Shown in pieces: positions 22,301-33,756 of a stretch of 64,000 nt of DNA. A program made the position numbers and the translations under genes. The DNA is from Siphonodentalium dalli. Taxonomy: Eukaryota; Mollusca; Scaphopoda; Gadilida; Siphonodentaliidae. Within the stretch, counting starts at the first letter, position 1, and each line of letters opens with the position of its first letter. A model generated the notes under the pieces. The model made no database searches. It was not told where the DNA came from and saw only the letters and a program-made list of their open reading frames with translations. Location of the stretch: positions 76,735,980 through 76,799,979 of the forward strand of contig CP136063.1 in assembly GCA_032622095.1 (NCBI GenBank). The letters run 5' to 3'.

Positions 22301-22902
22301 ATCCTCTATGTATAATAATTTTAAAAAGCCATGATAAACTATGAGAAAATATGAGAATGGATTTTTTTTTCATTGAAATGTTTTTCCTCGACCAAAACCG
22401 GACACACCCCATGGTTTCAACTGTTAAAGGGAGAAATTGTGGACAAAAAAAATAAAATATAGAGCCCCCCTCACTTCTATAAGGCTATAGCATGCACTAC
22501 ACTATATGAATCTGATTGTTTCAATTCATTTTGAAGCTGTAATTTGTCTTAGAAATGATTTTGGAAAAAAATTGCATGACATCAGAAAAAATCTGCATTC
22601 CGGGCTCGGTGACACCCACCCACCCGGTCCTTGTATCCTGTAATAATTTCCGACCCCCCCCCCCCTCCGATACATCTGGCAAACTCTGGCGACGGAAATC
22701 TAACTTGGCTTTCTGTGGACAGAACGTGCACATGTACGTAACAAATTCCTTTCAATTCAGTCTAGATTACCAATTGTATTCAAAAATAAACACAATCTGT
22801 TTTTCATTTTTGTATTACTAAAAGAAAAGAAAAACAGTAACAGAGCATGAGTCACATACACATGCATAGCAAAGCACGCGCTCGTATTCACATACTTTCT
22901 CC
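22301..22902. other. No gene; C-run at 22655
   Basis: AT-rich DNA with a CCCCCCCCCCCC tract (22655-22666) next to a decayed GACACCCACCC phrase. The open frames spanning it are short and compositional. Confidence 0.4.
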
Positions 22903-23386
22903 AACATGAGGTATACATGTATATTCAGCAACTCTCTCGACATTACAACATGAGGTATGTATGTATATTCAGCAACTCTCTCGACATTACAACATGGGGT
23001 ATGTATGTATATTCAGCAACTCTCTCGACATTACAACATGAGGTATGTATGTATATTCAGCAACTCTCTCGACATTACAACATGGGGTATGTATGTATAT
23101 TCAGCAACTCTCTCGACATTACAACATGGGGTATGTATGTATATTCAGCAACTCTCTCGACATTACAACATGGGGTATGTATGTATATTCAGCAACTCTC
23201 TCGACATTACAACATGGGGTATGTATGTATATTCAGCAACTCTCTCGACATTACACCATGAGGTATACATGTATATTCAGCAACTCTCTCGACATTAAAA
23301 CATGAGGTATGCATGTATATTCAGCAACTCTCTCGACATTACAGCATGAGGTATACATGTATATTCAGCAACTCTCTCGACCTTAA
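22903..23386 (+). repeat. 44-bp minisatellite, 11 copies
   Basis: The unit contains ATTCAGCAACTCTCTCGACA and CATGRGGTATGTATGTAT. Copies of the first phrase start at 22922, 22966, 23010, 23054, 23098, 23142, 23186, 23230, 23274, 23318 and 23362, an exact 44-base period. Central copies are nearly identical and edge copies vary. All three plus frames stay open for over 80 codons because 44 is not a multiple of 3 and the unit lacks stops. This is not evidence for a protein. Confidence 0.95.
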
Positions 23387-24789
23387 GGGGATGAGATACA
23401 TACAAATGTAACACTGTAGCTAGCTACTGATGATGGTTGATATGTCATTCCGCTAGCCTGGGGATACAACAGGCCAATGACACGTGTACGTGAGTTATAA
23501 TGGGGCAATTAATGCGCAATTTTGCGCCTTAAGAACGCTATTCATTAAAAGACCGATAAACCATATATGCTAAAGCTAAACACCGTTTGTTCAGTGAGTA
23601 GGTTGCTATGGCACCGATCAAACGAAAGAGATAGCTCTGGTTTCATGTTACAACTATGTTATTGTGATGTTATTACGCGAAATGCATTATTTGATAGCTT
23701 AATCGGTTCAAATTTAGTCCTGTGATATTAAGTTTCAGAAATAATTAATGATGTAGCTTGCATGATAATTGGTCTCACAATACGTAAGTAACTTGCGTTA
23801 TGCGTATAGACACTTATTTAATTTCATCCACTATTCTAGTCCAAGTCTTCTCGTACTAAAACCAGCTAAGATATTGGTATGGCGAGATGCTGGATTTTAG
23901 TCCGAGTTCGTCCCGTATGGTCTCTTATGACACGACTTACGCCCAAGGTTTGTGGCGGGAATTTGTTGTGTATTTTACTTTCTCATCCAATTGTCATCAA
24001 ACTTCATATGGATCTTCGGGGTGACCTCAAAATGGGAGCCTCCCTTTTCCCCCCGAAATTTGTTCAAAATAAACATGACCACCAGCAGCCACCTTTGCTT
24101 TCAAATGTGAATCCATCAGCATAATCTACAGTCCACATTTATTGGAGAATTGCTTTGAAACTTTACAGCCTTATTGGTAAATCAAAAGTAGGAATGCTTC
24201 TATAATCATGATTCAGAACATAGATCGGATAAGATCAGGACAACTAAGTAAAATAGCCAATTGAAGCACTTTGTAGGGGTGGGTCCCTATCGCAGAAATG
24301 GCAAAAAATAATAATTATTGGGTGGAGGGCGGAAAAAATAAAAAACCGCCAATTGTCTGGAATGTTTTTTCTGACCACACCCTGATGACCATGGCTATCA
24401 ATTGTCAGAGCACATGGAGCCGCTATATATCAATGTATCGTGTAATCGTTACCTATCTATTCTAGCGTATGTTATCTTGGCTTCCGAACAGTCATTCTTA
24501 GAGATTCGGCCATTTACGCTTTGCTAGAGAATAACCTATTCCATAAATAGAAACCATATGCACGCATTTCTGCAAAAAACACGGCCCTTGTAATAAGGCG
24601 ATTACTTTGACTGGTTGATGCATATATATGAATGGATAAGAATTTATTGACTGAATGGCTGTACCACACTTGATCATGCATTAATTAGTATTACATGCAT
24701 AAACATGTATATATGGACGTTGCTGTGGGTCAGATGCTAGTATTGGAATAAATCTTGAACTAATTAATTCATCCCTTATCGTTTGGAAT
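23387..24789. other. No feature seen
   Basis: AT-rich intergenic-looking DNA. 23990-24070 (CTTCATATGGATCTTCGGGG, GACCTCAAAATGGGAGCC) has the feel of a dispersed repeat, but no second copy is in the window. Confidence 0.35.
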
Positions 24790-24971
24790 ACGACTCACCG
24801 TGTGGCCACAGGTAGAATCATCGACCACCCCACTGCGATGGATAATAGTTCCCTAATGTGGTACACTGTGTGTACTGGGCGCCCCATGACGAGCGGTTGT
24901 ATTAGGGCGGGCGTCTCGTAACAAATGGACGTCCAGTATGTACGACCCACTTCAGTCCTACATCGCTTAGA
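24790..24971 (+). mobile_element. LINE 5' region, part 1 (split by an insertion)
   Basis: Parallels 39060-39245: CCCCACTGCGAKGGRTAA, AATGTGG, and GTCCTACATCGCTTAGA versus GTCCTACATCTCTGC. It continues at 25402 after an inserted element, where CTCAATCTATCGGCTAGTCA matches CTCAATCAATCGGCTAGTCA at 39274-39293. It is the untranslated leader of a non-LTR retrotransposon with no ORF left. Confidence 0.6.
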
Positions 24972-25401
24972 GGTTACACTGGTGTAAATGTTTTCCATAG
25001 GCCTCAGTGCTAACGTATAGTGTTGGCAATATAAATGTTGGGTCCAAAATTTTCTTAAAATCTGAACAATTGACATTTTGGGAAACTTTTTACACAAAAA
25101 AATCATGTCTGACTAGCAGGGAATTCGCCTTTAAATCTTATGTTTTCGTAACTAGTATCAGAACCGCATAAAAAAATACAGTCATATTTTAGACCACACC
25201 AAAAAATTCAAACTTCACTACAAAGGGTTAATTCCTGTGCCAATGGTTATTTTACCTATGGGAAATCATAGGGAAGAGGTGTGATGATTTGTTTATGTGA
25301 AAAGCACACAAGGCTATTGACCAATCAGGGCCCAGTGTCTATTTTATTCTCTCCTATATCCGCTAGATGTCACTCGGAACCTTATTTACACCAGTGTAAC
25401 C
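24972..25401. mobile_element. 430-bp terminal-inverted-repeat element inserted in the LINE leader
   Basis: The ends are a perfect 18-bp inverted repeat, GGTTACACTGGTGTAAAT (24972-24989) and ATTTACACCAGTGTAACC (25384-25401). TAGA lies on both outer sides and could be the target duplication. Removing the element rejoins the two LINE leader pieces in register with the copy at 39240, an independent test of the boundaries. No transposase is present. Superfamily not assigned. Confidence 0.82.
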
Positions 25402-25570
25402 TAGAGATGCGTGTTGTGTTAAGCTCAATCTATCGGCTAGTCATGCTAGCGTCTCAGGTTAACATTATGTTATCTATTGTATTTCCCCATCATTTACAGT
25501 TTTGCATTCTGTGTAATCGTATATGTGATTTGTGTCATATTGTATACACCCACTCTCGAAGAGAATAGCG
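25402..25570 (+). mobile_element. LINE 5' region, part 2
   Basis: Continuation of 24790-24971: GAGATGCGTG, CTCAATCTATCGGCTAGTCA, then ATTTGT/ATTATGTTAT text paralleling 39317-39340. Ends without reaching ORF1. Confidence 0.55.
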
Positions 25571-25593
25571 GTATACTGTATTGACATCCTCCA

Positions 25594-25760
25594 TCCATCA
25601 GTCCGTCCGTTCTTAGGAGAGGTACCTTGTGGGGTTATTTGCATGTGCTGCCATTGATTTGTGGGGTTATTTCGGACTGTGGTGTTAACCCCACAAAACT
25701 TTATATCTAAAACGGTATAAAACGTCTTTGTGAGGTTAAATTTTCATTACTTGAAAACGA
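25594..25760 (+). repeat. GTGGGGTT-motif repeat
   Basis: Several TTGTGGGGTTATTT and GTTAACCCCACA phrases, related to the 88-bp array at 36610-37440 and to 37540-37790. CCATCAGTCCGTCCGT at its left end is mirrored by ATCCATCCG..CCGTCCGT near 37790. Confidence 0.5.
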
Positions 25761-25831
25761 ACCCCACAAGGTTTTTCCCATCGGCAAAAATGACCATCAG
25801 TGGATTGTCCATCAGTCTCACTTGGACCTTA

Positions 25832-25932
25832 CCGCAAATGCTAAGAAATTCTCGGTAGTTGACGGTATAAATCGTGGGTTTCCGGAATTGAGTCACGTGA
25901 CACGACGCTTCATGTTTGCAGCCGCCGGCCAT
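25832..25932 (-). CDS. Candidate divergent first exon (minus strand)
   Basis: On the minus strand AAAATGGCC gives an ATG at 25932 in a fair start context. The open frame begins Met-Ala-Gly-Gly-Cys-Lys-His-Glu and stays open for 61 codons. A donor-like GCG|GTAAGG lies near 25832. The last third of the frame runs into GTGGGGTT repeat DNA, so if real the exon probably ends at the donor. It shares its promoter patch with the plus-strand gene candidate. No family recognised and no partner exon found. Confidence 0.18.
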
Positions 25933-25940
25933 TTTCCAAG
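25880..25940 (+). promoter_or_regulatory. Possible promoter and non-coding exon 1 of the split gene
   Basis: A GC-rich patch holds the palindromic E-box GTCACGTGAC (25892-25901) and GCCGCCGGCCATTTTCC (25921-25937), which resembles promoter-proximal YY1-type sites. A consensus donor, CCAAG|GTGAGT, follows at 25941. Splicing from here to the acceptor at 27415 would give a mostly untranslated first exon, with translation starting at ATG 27434. An ATG at 25912 would read out of frame with exon 2. Inference from signals only. Confidence 0.35.
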
Positions 25941-27415
25941 GTGAGTGAACATCAACAATTTTAAATCAAGTTTCATCTACGCATATCACACTTCACATAC
26001 TTCTAAATTTGTTTAATGAAATATTCTCATTATATACATACGTATATTTATAGTTATATGGATCACAACAGTATACTATGGCATAATGCTGCTACTAGTA
26101 AAACTTTGAATGTATTATACCGCTGGTGGTGCTAAAAATAGTAACATTGTAGACGTTTGTATTTCTACCAATTCAGATCATGTGACTTTGTTTCTCGATG
26201 AATTGGCATCGGGACTTGTTGAAAATGTGCCATATATCCAATTGATAAACATATTTATATATATTAATGTAGATTAGCTTAGAATGAGGTTAACTAACGT
26301 ATAATTAGAGTAGATAGGCATTGATAATTGATAGCGGCTTAGCGGACAAGGTCGGTAGGTCACAACGGGGATTTCGGTTCTTATTCATTGCGTGATTAAA
26401 TTAAAATTCATGGCATAATAATTGATGGTTTAATTATGAACCAAATTTGTTTATATGCACATTTTTATATGACGAATGTCTAGCAGGTTACTATTTTAAA
26501 CATGGCGGGGTTTTATTTTCATGCACGAGATTTTAGCGCATGCGCACAAATAACTTCCTTAATTGTACACTTCCTGATTTGAAAACGGTGTGTTCACTTT
26601 TGAATGACGTGTTAATTACTATAATAAAAACGTTATATTGTCAAATTAGAGATAAAAACCAAACTATCATCAGTTTGCAAGTATTGTGGATGCCGTATTT
26701 ATTGGAAAGTTAAATCGTTTTCCGAGGCGGAGTAGAGAGCCAATATTACGCAAAATCGGCAAATGTAAATATCGACTTGACTAGTACTATTTTTTAGTAT
26801 TGCAAATTCAAATCTAATAGCCTAACTTTGTAACTAAGTAAGTTAGGCTACAGCCTACTTGATTAAAAATAAGATGGTTTGGCATTGCTAATGGATATAC
26901 TTTTGTTACAGATTTATGGAGCCGAAAACCATTATTTGAAAGTTTAAAAACAAAATTGAAAATTTGATTATTTTTGTTTAACAAGTGTGACATGTTTAGA
27001 ATCAATGGGTGGTTATTGCAGAAACAACTGTTTGTTTTTCTCAGATTCTGCACATTTAATGATTTATCAGTGTTCTGTTATTAGAACACAACAGTCCGGC
27101 CCTTACAGCGAAATAAACGTGTCTTAATTGACACCGCTGTAACTAGTACTAGTAGTTGTCACTTTGTCAGTGACTCATGTGTGGGTAATAGATTACCACC
27201 AAACCCATAAAGTGTGCATTGTCTCTAAAACATATCTTATAGCTTCACACTTGAACAATATTAGTACTAGTATGCATAATATTTACCAATGGAAATCATC
27301 ACTCTAGCACAGATTGACGTCAACTCTCACTGAATCTATGAATTCTTTAAAAACTGATGTATATCTGTAGTCGTGAGTGTAGATGTATTTCAGATTTAAT
27401 GTTTTCTGTTTCCAG
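25941..27415 (+). other. Putative intron 1 of the split gene
   Basis: AT-rich, no recognisable coding content, bounded by GTGAGT and TTCTGTTTCCAG. A short hairpin TGTTCTGTTATTAGAACACA lies at 27071-27090. Confidence 0.35.
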
Positions 27416-27566
27416 GACTATCAACGAAGAAGTATGAAAAGACTGATGCAGTACCGAAGGTCTGGTCACACGTTCACACGTTATGCATTAAATGAAGAAA
27501 CAACTTCAACAACATACAGTGATACTGACAATGACACGCTGCAAGACATCGAGGAATCCAATGAAG
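27416..27566 (+). CDS. Coding exon 2 of an unrecognised Ser/Asp-rich protein
   Basis: The exon is bounded by a polypyrimidine acceptor (TTTTCTGTTTCCAG, AG at 27414-27415) and a donor AAG|GTATTG at 27567. It is 151 bases and open throughout, with the first in-frame ATG at 27434. The peptide is basic at first (MKRLMQYRRSGHTF) and then acidic and Ser/Thr-rich (TYSDTDNDT, IEESNE). It ends in phase 1, exactly the phase needed to join the exon at 34774, where the junction codon becomes Gly and the frame stays open. The motif YSDTD occurs in both exons. I do not recognise the family. The basic start followed by an acidic Ser-rich tract vaguely recalls N-termini of some transposase-derived animal proteins, which is a weak impression. 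Confidence 0.5.
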
Positions 27567-27705
27567 GTATTGATCTGCTATAAATTTGTAATACATTTCC
27601 CTGGCTGGTTGGCTCGATTTATTTGGCAAACAAATTGGAAACAAGTATTTTGTTTTATTTGGCCTAAAGATATAAACGATGTTTAAACACTGAAAACTAT
27701 TTTTG

Positions 27706-30043
27706 AACGAGAGGCCGATCACGATCGGCAGATGTTTAACCCATACCTTGGCGACAGCGATGAGCTATTTTCATATATCCTTACCCCATCCTTTTCATGA
27801 GTGCAAAACTTTAAACAATTCACACCTTACTATTAATTCACAAGTTAAATCACACTTATTGGGCACCTTGCTCACATTAACACAATGTTAACAGACGTGG
27901 CTTTGATTTCAACCTATTAGTGACTCCAACACAGATACATGTATGTCTTATAGAGTTATAAGTCTAATTAAGCTCAATCCATAGTCGGAGAGAAGCACCA
28001 TAGCTGTTAAATATCAAATAGTTAAGAAATTAGGTAGATAAACATCATAGCAACTCAATTTATCTATTTATTACATTGGAACATGAGACATTACATATTG
28101 TGTGGGTTTTTTATTATCATTGCTATTTTTTTGTTTATAATATCTTGTGTCAGCTGCATATTAAAAATTCATAGCAACCTATTAATATTTCACCACTAAA
28201 AAACAATCAATACCTGATCAACTATAGAAGTGAGGGATGTATAGACATGGATATAAAATATAATTGCTAATGATTGGATATAAATGTTAATTTTCTTGTA
28301 AGTAGTTGATCATTAGAAAGATATGTTTGTGAACAGTTTAAATGTAATTAAAGTTAAGGTTAATATTATCACAACCATTCGATCGATACCAAAATCTATA
28401 CAGGTGAAGAATGTGTCATGATTATCACAGATGTGATTATTTATAGAGTAATCATGCAAAAAATATTTAGCTATCACATTGTGTCAACAGGATTGGTGAA
28501 GGATGTTAATATATTTAAGCAAATAAACCAAATGACCCTCACTATGCAGGTTAGAGGTGTGTTATCATAAACTGTGCCAGAACTATAAACATAATCAATG
28601 GAAATATTTGAGTTATCAAATTGGATAGTAACGGGTTAATCTTACCCAAACTAATGAACTGATAAACACAGAGTTGTCAACAAAAAGCATGTCATTGGAT
28701 TTAGAAACCCATACAATAAGTCAGTCTCAAGAATCCCAGCACTGTTAATATTATCCTGTAGCCCAAATGCAATTGAGGGAATTTCAAAATAAGACATATC
28801 CTCTAATGATGAATTTCAATTGGTCATTTCTTGAAACACTGACTGAACCTGGCTCAAAGTTAAAGTGATAATTTAATATATGTCTATCAGATAATATGAG
28901 TCAATCGAATGGGTTAATTTTAATCCCAAATCCATGCAAATTAAAAGTTGATCACCATCAACATGTACATAGAATAGGAGAATGATCAAATAAAAAACAT
29001 CAGAAGACCATATGATGTGTGCAGAGGGTTAATCATTTTCAATGACATCATATGATGGAACTAAGGAATGCTGTATTAATTATTTTCTAAGTTATAACAA
29101 CAGTGTCTCTGTAAACAATAATGCCATGAACTGCATGGTTTCAACAGAGAACAGAACTGGAATAAAGAGTCTAACATCAATCAAAGTTTGACAGATGTTT
29201 ATATTAAGTCTGCAGCCACCAGTGGGACTATCAGGTCACTGTGTCCAAAGCAATAAATTATCTCCTTCCAATAACACAGGTGTGTGTTGTGTCTTGTTCT
29301 ATTCAAATTTAATAGTGCATGGAAAAGATGTATGAATTATAAAGGGCCATAACTCTGTTAATATATACCGGATCAAACCCATATTCGCACTTGATCTGTA
29401 TTTAGGGGTCAGAAATTCATATACTAAAATTGGTGTCGATCAGATGAAAAATGTTTTAGTCATCCTGGCTTGGATGAATTCTATTTAAAAACAAGAGTGG
29501 AAAGGGTTAACTAAACAATACCAAAATCCATACAGATGAAGAACGTGCTAAGAAAGACCTAGGTAAGAAATATGAGGCAGATCAGAAGAAAATTGTTTGA
29601 CTTTGATACATCAGATAGCATTTGTGAGCAGGGTTAATTATTTTCTGAACCGATCAACCAATCGATACCAAAAACTATACAGTTGAGCCATGTGTCATCA
29701 TAAACCTGCATATCAAATATGAACACAATTGGTAATAAAATACATGAGTTATGGCATCAGATAGAATATGACCAGGTATGGATGGAAAGTGTTAATCATT
29801 TCTAAACCGATCAACCGATCGATACCAAAAACTATACAGGTGAGGGGTGTGTCATCATAAACATGCGCATAAAATTTGAACATGATCCGATAAAAACTAC
29901 TCAAGTAATCGAATCGGATAGCAAGTGTCTACGGACAGACGGACGGTACGACAGACGGACAGACGGACGGACGAACGACGGATGGTTGATCCGGACTTCG
30001 GCATTATGTGTACCATACATGGTATGGGTACACATAAAAAGTT
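27706..30043 (+). mobile_element. Non-autonomous hairpin-ended element with tandem core (Helitron/pearl-like), copy 1
   Basis: It begins AACGAGAGGCCGATCACGAT, a 53-base start nearly identical to 32266-32318. It ends in an (ACGG)n-type tract, CCGGAC, the hairpin at 30005-30036 (GTGTACCATACATGGTATGG plus partner) and ACATAAAAA. The core has degenerate repeats of about 157-166 bases (GATCGATACCAAAAACTATA, GTGTGTCATCATAAAC) at 28379, 29661 and 29818. A single GGGCCATAACTCTG unit lies at 29342. A short start motif, tandem core, ACGG microsatellite and 3' hairpin resemble the bivalve pearl elements and non-autonomous Helitron-like elements. That assignment is inference. No protein is encoded. Confidence 0.7.
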
Positions 30044-30350
30044 ATGACATTTAACTAGCCGGTGGGCTAGATAATTTATAAATGTTTGCGAAAAAATTTA
30101 TAGCACATTTATATAATATTGAAATTCTTGAAGCAGTATTGACCTCAATCGACCCTTTTACCAGTTTAGATCATGTACTTTTTATAGAAGTTATACATTT
30201 TCACTCAATTTGTATATTTTTGGAGAATGCTGTTCCCAAAATTTCCCTACTAAAGTCATCTTTCTGACATTTTTATTGTTATACATGTATAATATGCTTG
30301 ATGTGGTCTTCAGATAGTATAGATTCCTTCATGTGGTGCACTAGCTTAAC

Positions 30351-30616
30351 AACTAAGTAGTTGACCACCACGTAACCAATGGCGGTCTACCTTCCAACCA
30401 ATTAGAAACAATCGATATATCTGACCATTCACAGAGCAGGAGATGACATCACCTCTGGGGTAGGGTATATAAGGCCGACCACACGGCCATTTATTGCCTC
30501 CGATGACTCGCACTAGCGAAGAAACGCGTCAGGCTCTTGCCTAAGATATCTCAATCTTTGGAGTTGTAACCCTTCTTTGTGCATTTGCACTTGTTAATTA
30601 TTATAACTAAGTAGTT
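30351..30616 (+). mobile_element. Possible retroposon: TATA-bearing 242-bp insert between 12-bp direct repeats
   Basis: AACTAAGTAGTT occurs at 30351-30362 and 30605-30616 and could be a target duplication. The insert has a strong TATA box in context (GGGTATATAAGGCCGACC, near 30463-30480). Downstream is CGAAGAAACGCGTCAGGCTC (30517-30536), a phrase I associate with promoter/leader regions of retroelements. The right end is TTAATTATTAT. It could be a solo terminal repeat or a short retroposon with its own promoter. Confidence 0.4.
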
Positions 30617-30658
30617 TTCTATGAAGGCCCATCTAAACTTTCCACCTCCTGACATAGC

Positions 30659-30892
30659 TCAGGCGTGGAAACCCCTTAAGTCCCCGGATCTGAGATGCCT
30701 CGGTGCATACATGCATAATGCATACATCTTATCATTGATGTAAAACCATATTATGGTGCACAGTTTTTTTGATGACTTGCAAGTCATTGCGAGCATCTTG
30801 CACTTAAGGCGCTCAGAAACGGGAAGCCAATGTAGTGGGAACAATGTCAGGGTAATGTGATCTTTACGTGGGATATAGTGAATTAGTTTCAA
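30659..30892 (-). pseudogene. LINE reverse transcriptase C-terminal fragment (minus strand)
   Basis: The minus-strand frame contains KDHITLTLFPLHWLPVSERL, followed by KCKMLAMTCKSSKK and APRHLRSGD. The DHITP-x-LHWLPV-x-x-R-I-x-F-K-I block, then a LRS motif, is characteristic of the region after the reverse-transcriptase domain in CR1/L2/Jockey-type non-LTR retrotransposons. Only about 75 residues remain, with no polymerase catalytic core (no YxDD) and no 3' tail. It is a dead remnant that happens to be open. The symmetrical CTTGCAAGTCATTGCGAG text around 30775 is part of it. Confidence 0.75.
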
Positions 30893-31149
30893 TGTACTTT
30901 ACATTGATTAAAACCTCAGTCAAATAGCTATGGCACATGACACGGTCCAAATGCAATTGTTCTGATAATATACATGCTGAGGAATGTCAGCAGTTGAAAG
31001 CTTCGAGAAAGAGCATTACTACTTCTCCCGTAATCAGTTGGAGATCTGTTCGCTTGTTGGTCAATATTGAAAGAAAAAAGTTAATTTCAACCGAGCTGAT
31101 TATCAGACCAAACCAAATGTAGAATCTTGTCAGCATCATTGATTTATAT

Positions 31150-31275
31150 ATCAATTTAAAGGTGCCAATCTGATTTGATGGTCCACATATCAGATTCCAA
31201 CAACATTTCTTGAAATGCCGCTTCAGTTATCAGAATCGATCAATTGCCAAAAAATAATGCTAACCAAGGCTCAAA
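31150..31275 (+). repeat. Dispersed repeat, copy 1 (partner at 58425-58555)
   Basis: Shared in the same orientation: ATCAGATTCCAACAACA, TGAAATGCCGCTTC, GTTATCAGAATCGA and TAATGCTAACCA. About 75-80 percent identity by eye. Nature unknown. Confidence 0.65.
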
Positions 31276-32265
31276 ATAAAAAAAAAATTACTGCCTTTCA
31301 AAATGACAGGCACCAAATGGATTGAGCTGGTCATTTCAGAATGGTGCCTGTCAAATTTTAATAATGTGGCTTTCTGTCTCCAAATTCTTTATAATTTACA
31401 AATAACCAACAGTCAATGGTCCTTTATTATTTATGTAATCACAGGACAATTCAATGTCAAATATCATATCATGATAAAATAACAAATGTTATTAATTAAT
31501 TATTATATCAATGTTGACAGGACATTGGCTCCCAGGTGCCTGAGTATTACACAATAGCAGATAGATATTAAAGAGTCTCCCAAAATAATGATTAAGAAGT
31601 CACCTTGCCACTGATCTTAGAACAACTGTGTTAAATATTATAATCAATATCCAGGAATGCTGCTATGTGATACTGGTGTGGTGTGATATAAGTGACTATT
31701 TAGAGTTCACTCCCTTGAAGTGGTTATCCGATAATAGCATACTGTATTAAAGCATGAGTTCCCTGTATGTGAACAATATTCAACCTGATAAAAATATCCC
31801 CACCAACCAACAGTTCTTACAAAAGCTCAATGTTTGAATCCATACTAGTGTTACACATTTTAATTCCTATCCATCACTCACATATAACGACAGAATATAG
31901 AACTTGATCTTAGAATGAAACAATCAACTGTCATATATGTACAAACTCATTGAAATTGTATTAACCAACACCCATTCACATATCAGATTGAGTCAATAGA
32001 AGTATATGGGCTCAAACCTGGACTGTAAGCCTAAAAGACTTCCTTTTATACTCGTTTAATGTTCCCTATTTTCGAGGTATAGTCCATTAATTTAGCGATG
32101 TTGTTCAGATTTTTCTATGTTTGTTGCCAATTGACTCCGGTTTGATGCCTTTTGTGAGCATAATTTTCACACTTAATTAGGATAATGACTCATTGAATTA
32201 AATTTAAAACAGAAAATGGAAGATGATAAGCATATTTTGCGTTGGACAGAATGTCCGACAGATAC
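31276..32265. other. No gene; one imperfect hairpin
   Basis: AAATGACAGGCACCA (near 31300) and TGGTGCCTGTCAAATTT (near 31341) form about a 15-pair inverted repeat. Otherwise AT-rich intronic-looking sequence. Confidence 0.4.
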
Positions 32266-33188
32266 AACGAGAGGCCGATCACGATCGGCAGATGTTTAAC
32301 CCATACCTTGGCGATAGCGATTAACTATAACTGATAATTGGTCAAAGATATGATCACAGTAATACATATATCAGTACCTAACTTAAAATCAAAAGGTCAA
32401 ATAATTTGTCTTACGAAGGGGTTAAAGTAATTGGGGTGGGGGAGTCGTTTTAAATCTCATAACTCTGTCTCTATTCACACAAGGACCTCTCACTGTGAGA
32501 TCCAATTGTTTAGCTATTAATAAATTTGACAGATGGGATAAACAATTATCCAGCCAGCAGGTTGTTCATCTTTACCTTCATACAACCACCCCCTAGAGCT
32601 ATGTAACATATGTCATCACTAAATTAATAACAGATTTTGCTTGGAATGACATCTATTAAAGGTATTCTGATACTCTGGATATTGGATGTTCACATGGCAA
32701 TTTATTGATATCATTATATTACATGCAACTATTGTAATAAAATCTTCACATTTTCAATACAGGACATCACACATTATTAATGGAATACAACTAAAACAAA
32801 TTAGTGTCAATGACAAATTTTTTTTTGAATTAAATATTTTTTTTATTATTATAAAAGTTTTTTAATATTTGTTTATGTTAAATTGAGCGAGGAAATTCAA
32901 TAAAAAAAAATCTGAAAAATCCAAATTTCAAATTTAACAAAAAAAAGAAGGGTCATAACTCCTTTAAAATAAATCGGATCAAACCCATATTCAAACTCGA
33001 ACAGTATTTTGGGATGAGAAACCTATATACAAAATTTGGTTCCGATCAAATAGAAAATGTTAGAATTATCGCATTATACCTAAAGTGTCTGATAGACAGA
33101 CAGATATAGATGGACGGACAGACGAGTGGTCAATCCGGACATTGACGCTATGTGTACCATACTATGGTATAGGTACACATAAAAAGTT
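32266..33188 (+). mobile_element. Hairpin-ended element, copy 2
   Basis: The 5' end repeats the 53-base start of copy 1 with two or three differences (AACGAGAGGCCGATCACGAT..ACCTTGGCGA). The 3' end has GGGTCATAACTCC, AAACCCATATTC, a CAGATATAGATGGACGGACA tract, GTGGTCAATCCGGAC, the hairpin at 33149-33181 (TGTGTACCATACTATGGTAT plus partner) and AAAAAG. At 923 bases it is shorter than copy 1, with a different interior and only one tandem unit. Confidence 0.72.
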
Positions 33189-33756
33189 TTATCTCATGCA
33201 GAGTACAGGAAAAATACATCAAACCTGGTGTGCCCCTTTAATTTTTCAATTCACATATGTAATCAATTGAAATCAATGTCGAAAAATTAATATATAGATA
33301 AAACAAACTAGACCTACAGTACTAAAAGTGTTATGAACAATTATTTTGTGCCCATAGACTAATACAGAGCTCTCAAGTTTTTTAAACTTTGAAAACCAAA
33401 GTTGTCTTCCCATGCAACCAACAAAATTCCAATGGTAATGCTATTAAACAATGAAAACAGATTATGCCTTTAAGATGAAATTTAAATAACCATGCATATA
33501 AAATATAATAGTATAAACATTCCACCTATGATATGGCCAGAGATACTTATAGAGTATAAAGTATATCTGATACAGCCAACACATCTCCTAGCAATTAATT
33601 AATACAAGAGAGAACCAACTTCATGGTATTGTAACTGGATACTTTCTCTGTGTGAGAAGACAACTTCATAGAGACCTGAACCTGATTTATTAGATACTAT
33701 TTAGACAGTGCCACCTGTGTATCTTTGATATATTTTAGCTATGAATAAAATAATCA

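Noticed and set aside
22917-23305. Long overlapping plus-strand open frames of up to 114 codons
   Set aside because: They are produced by the stop-free 44-bp minisatellite read in all three frames. No start context, splice signals or domain.
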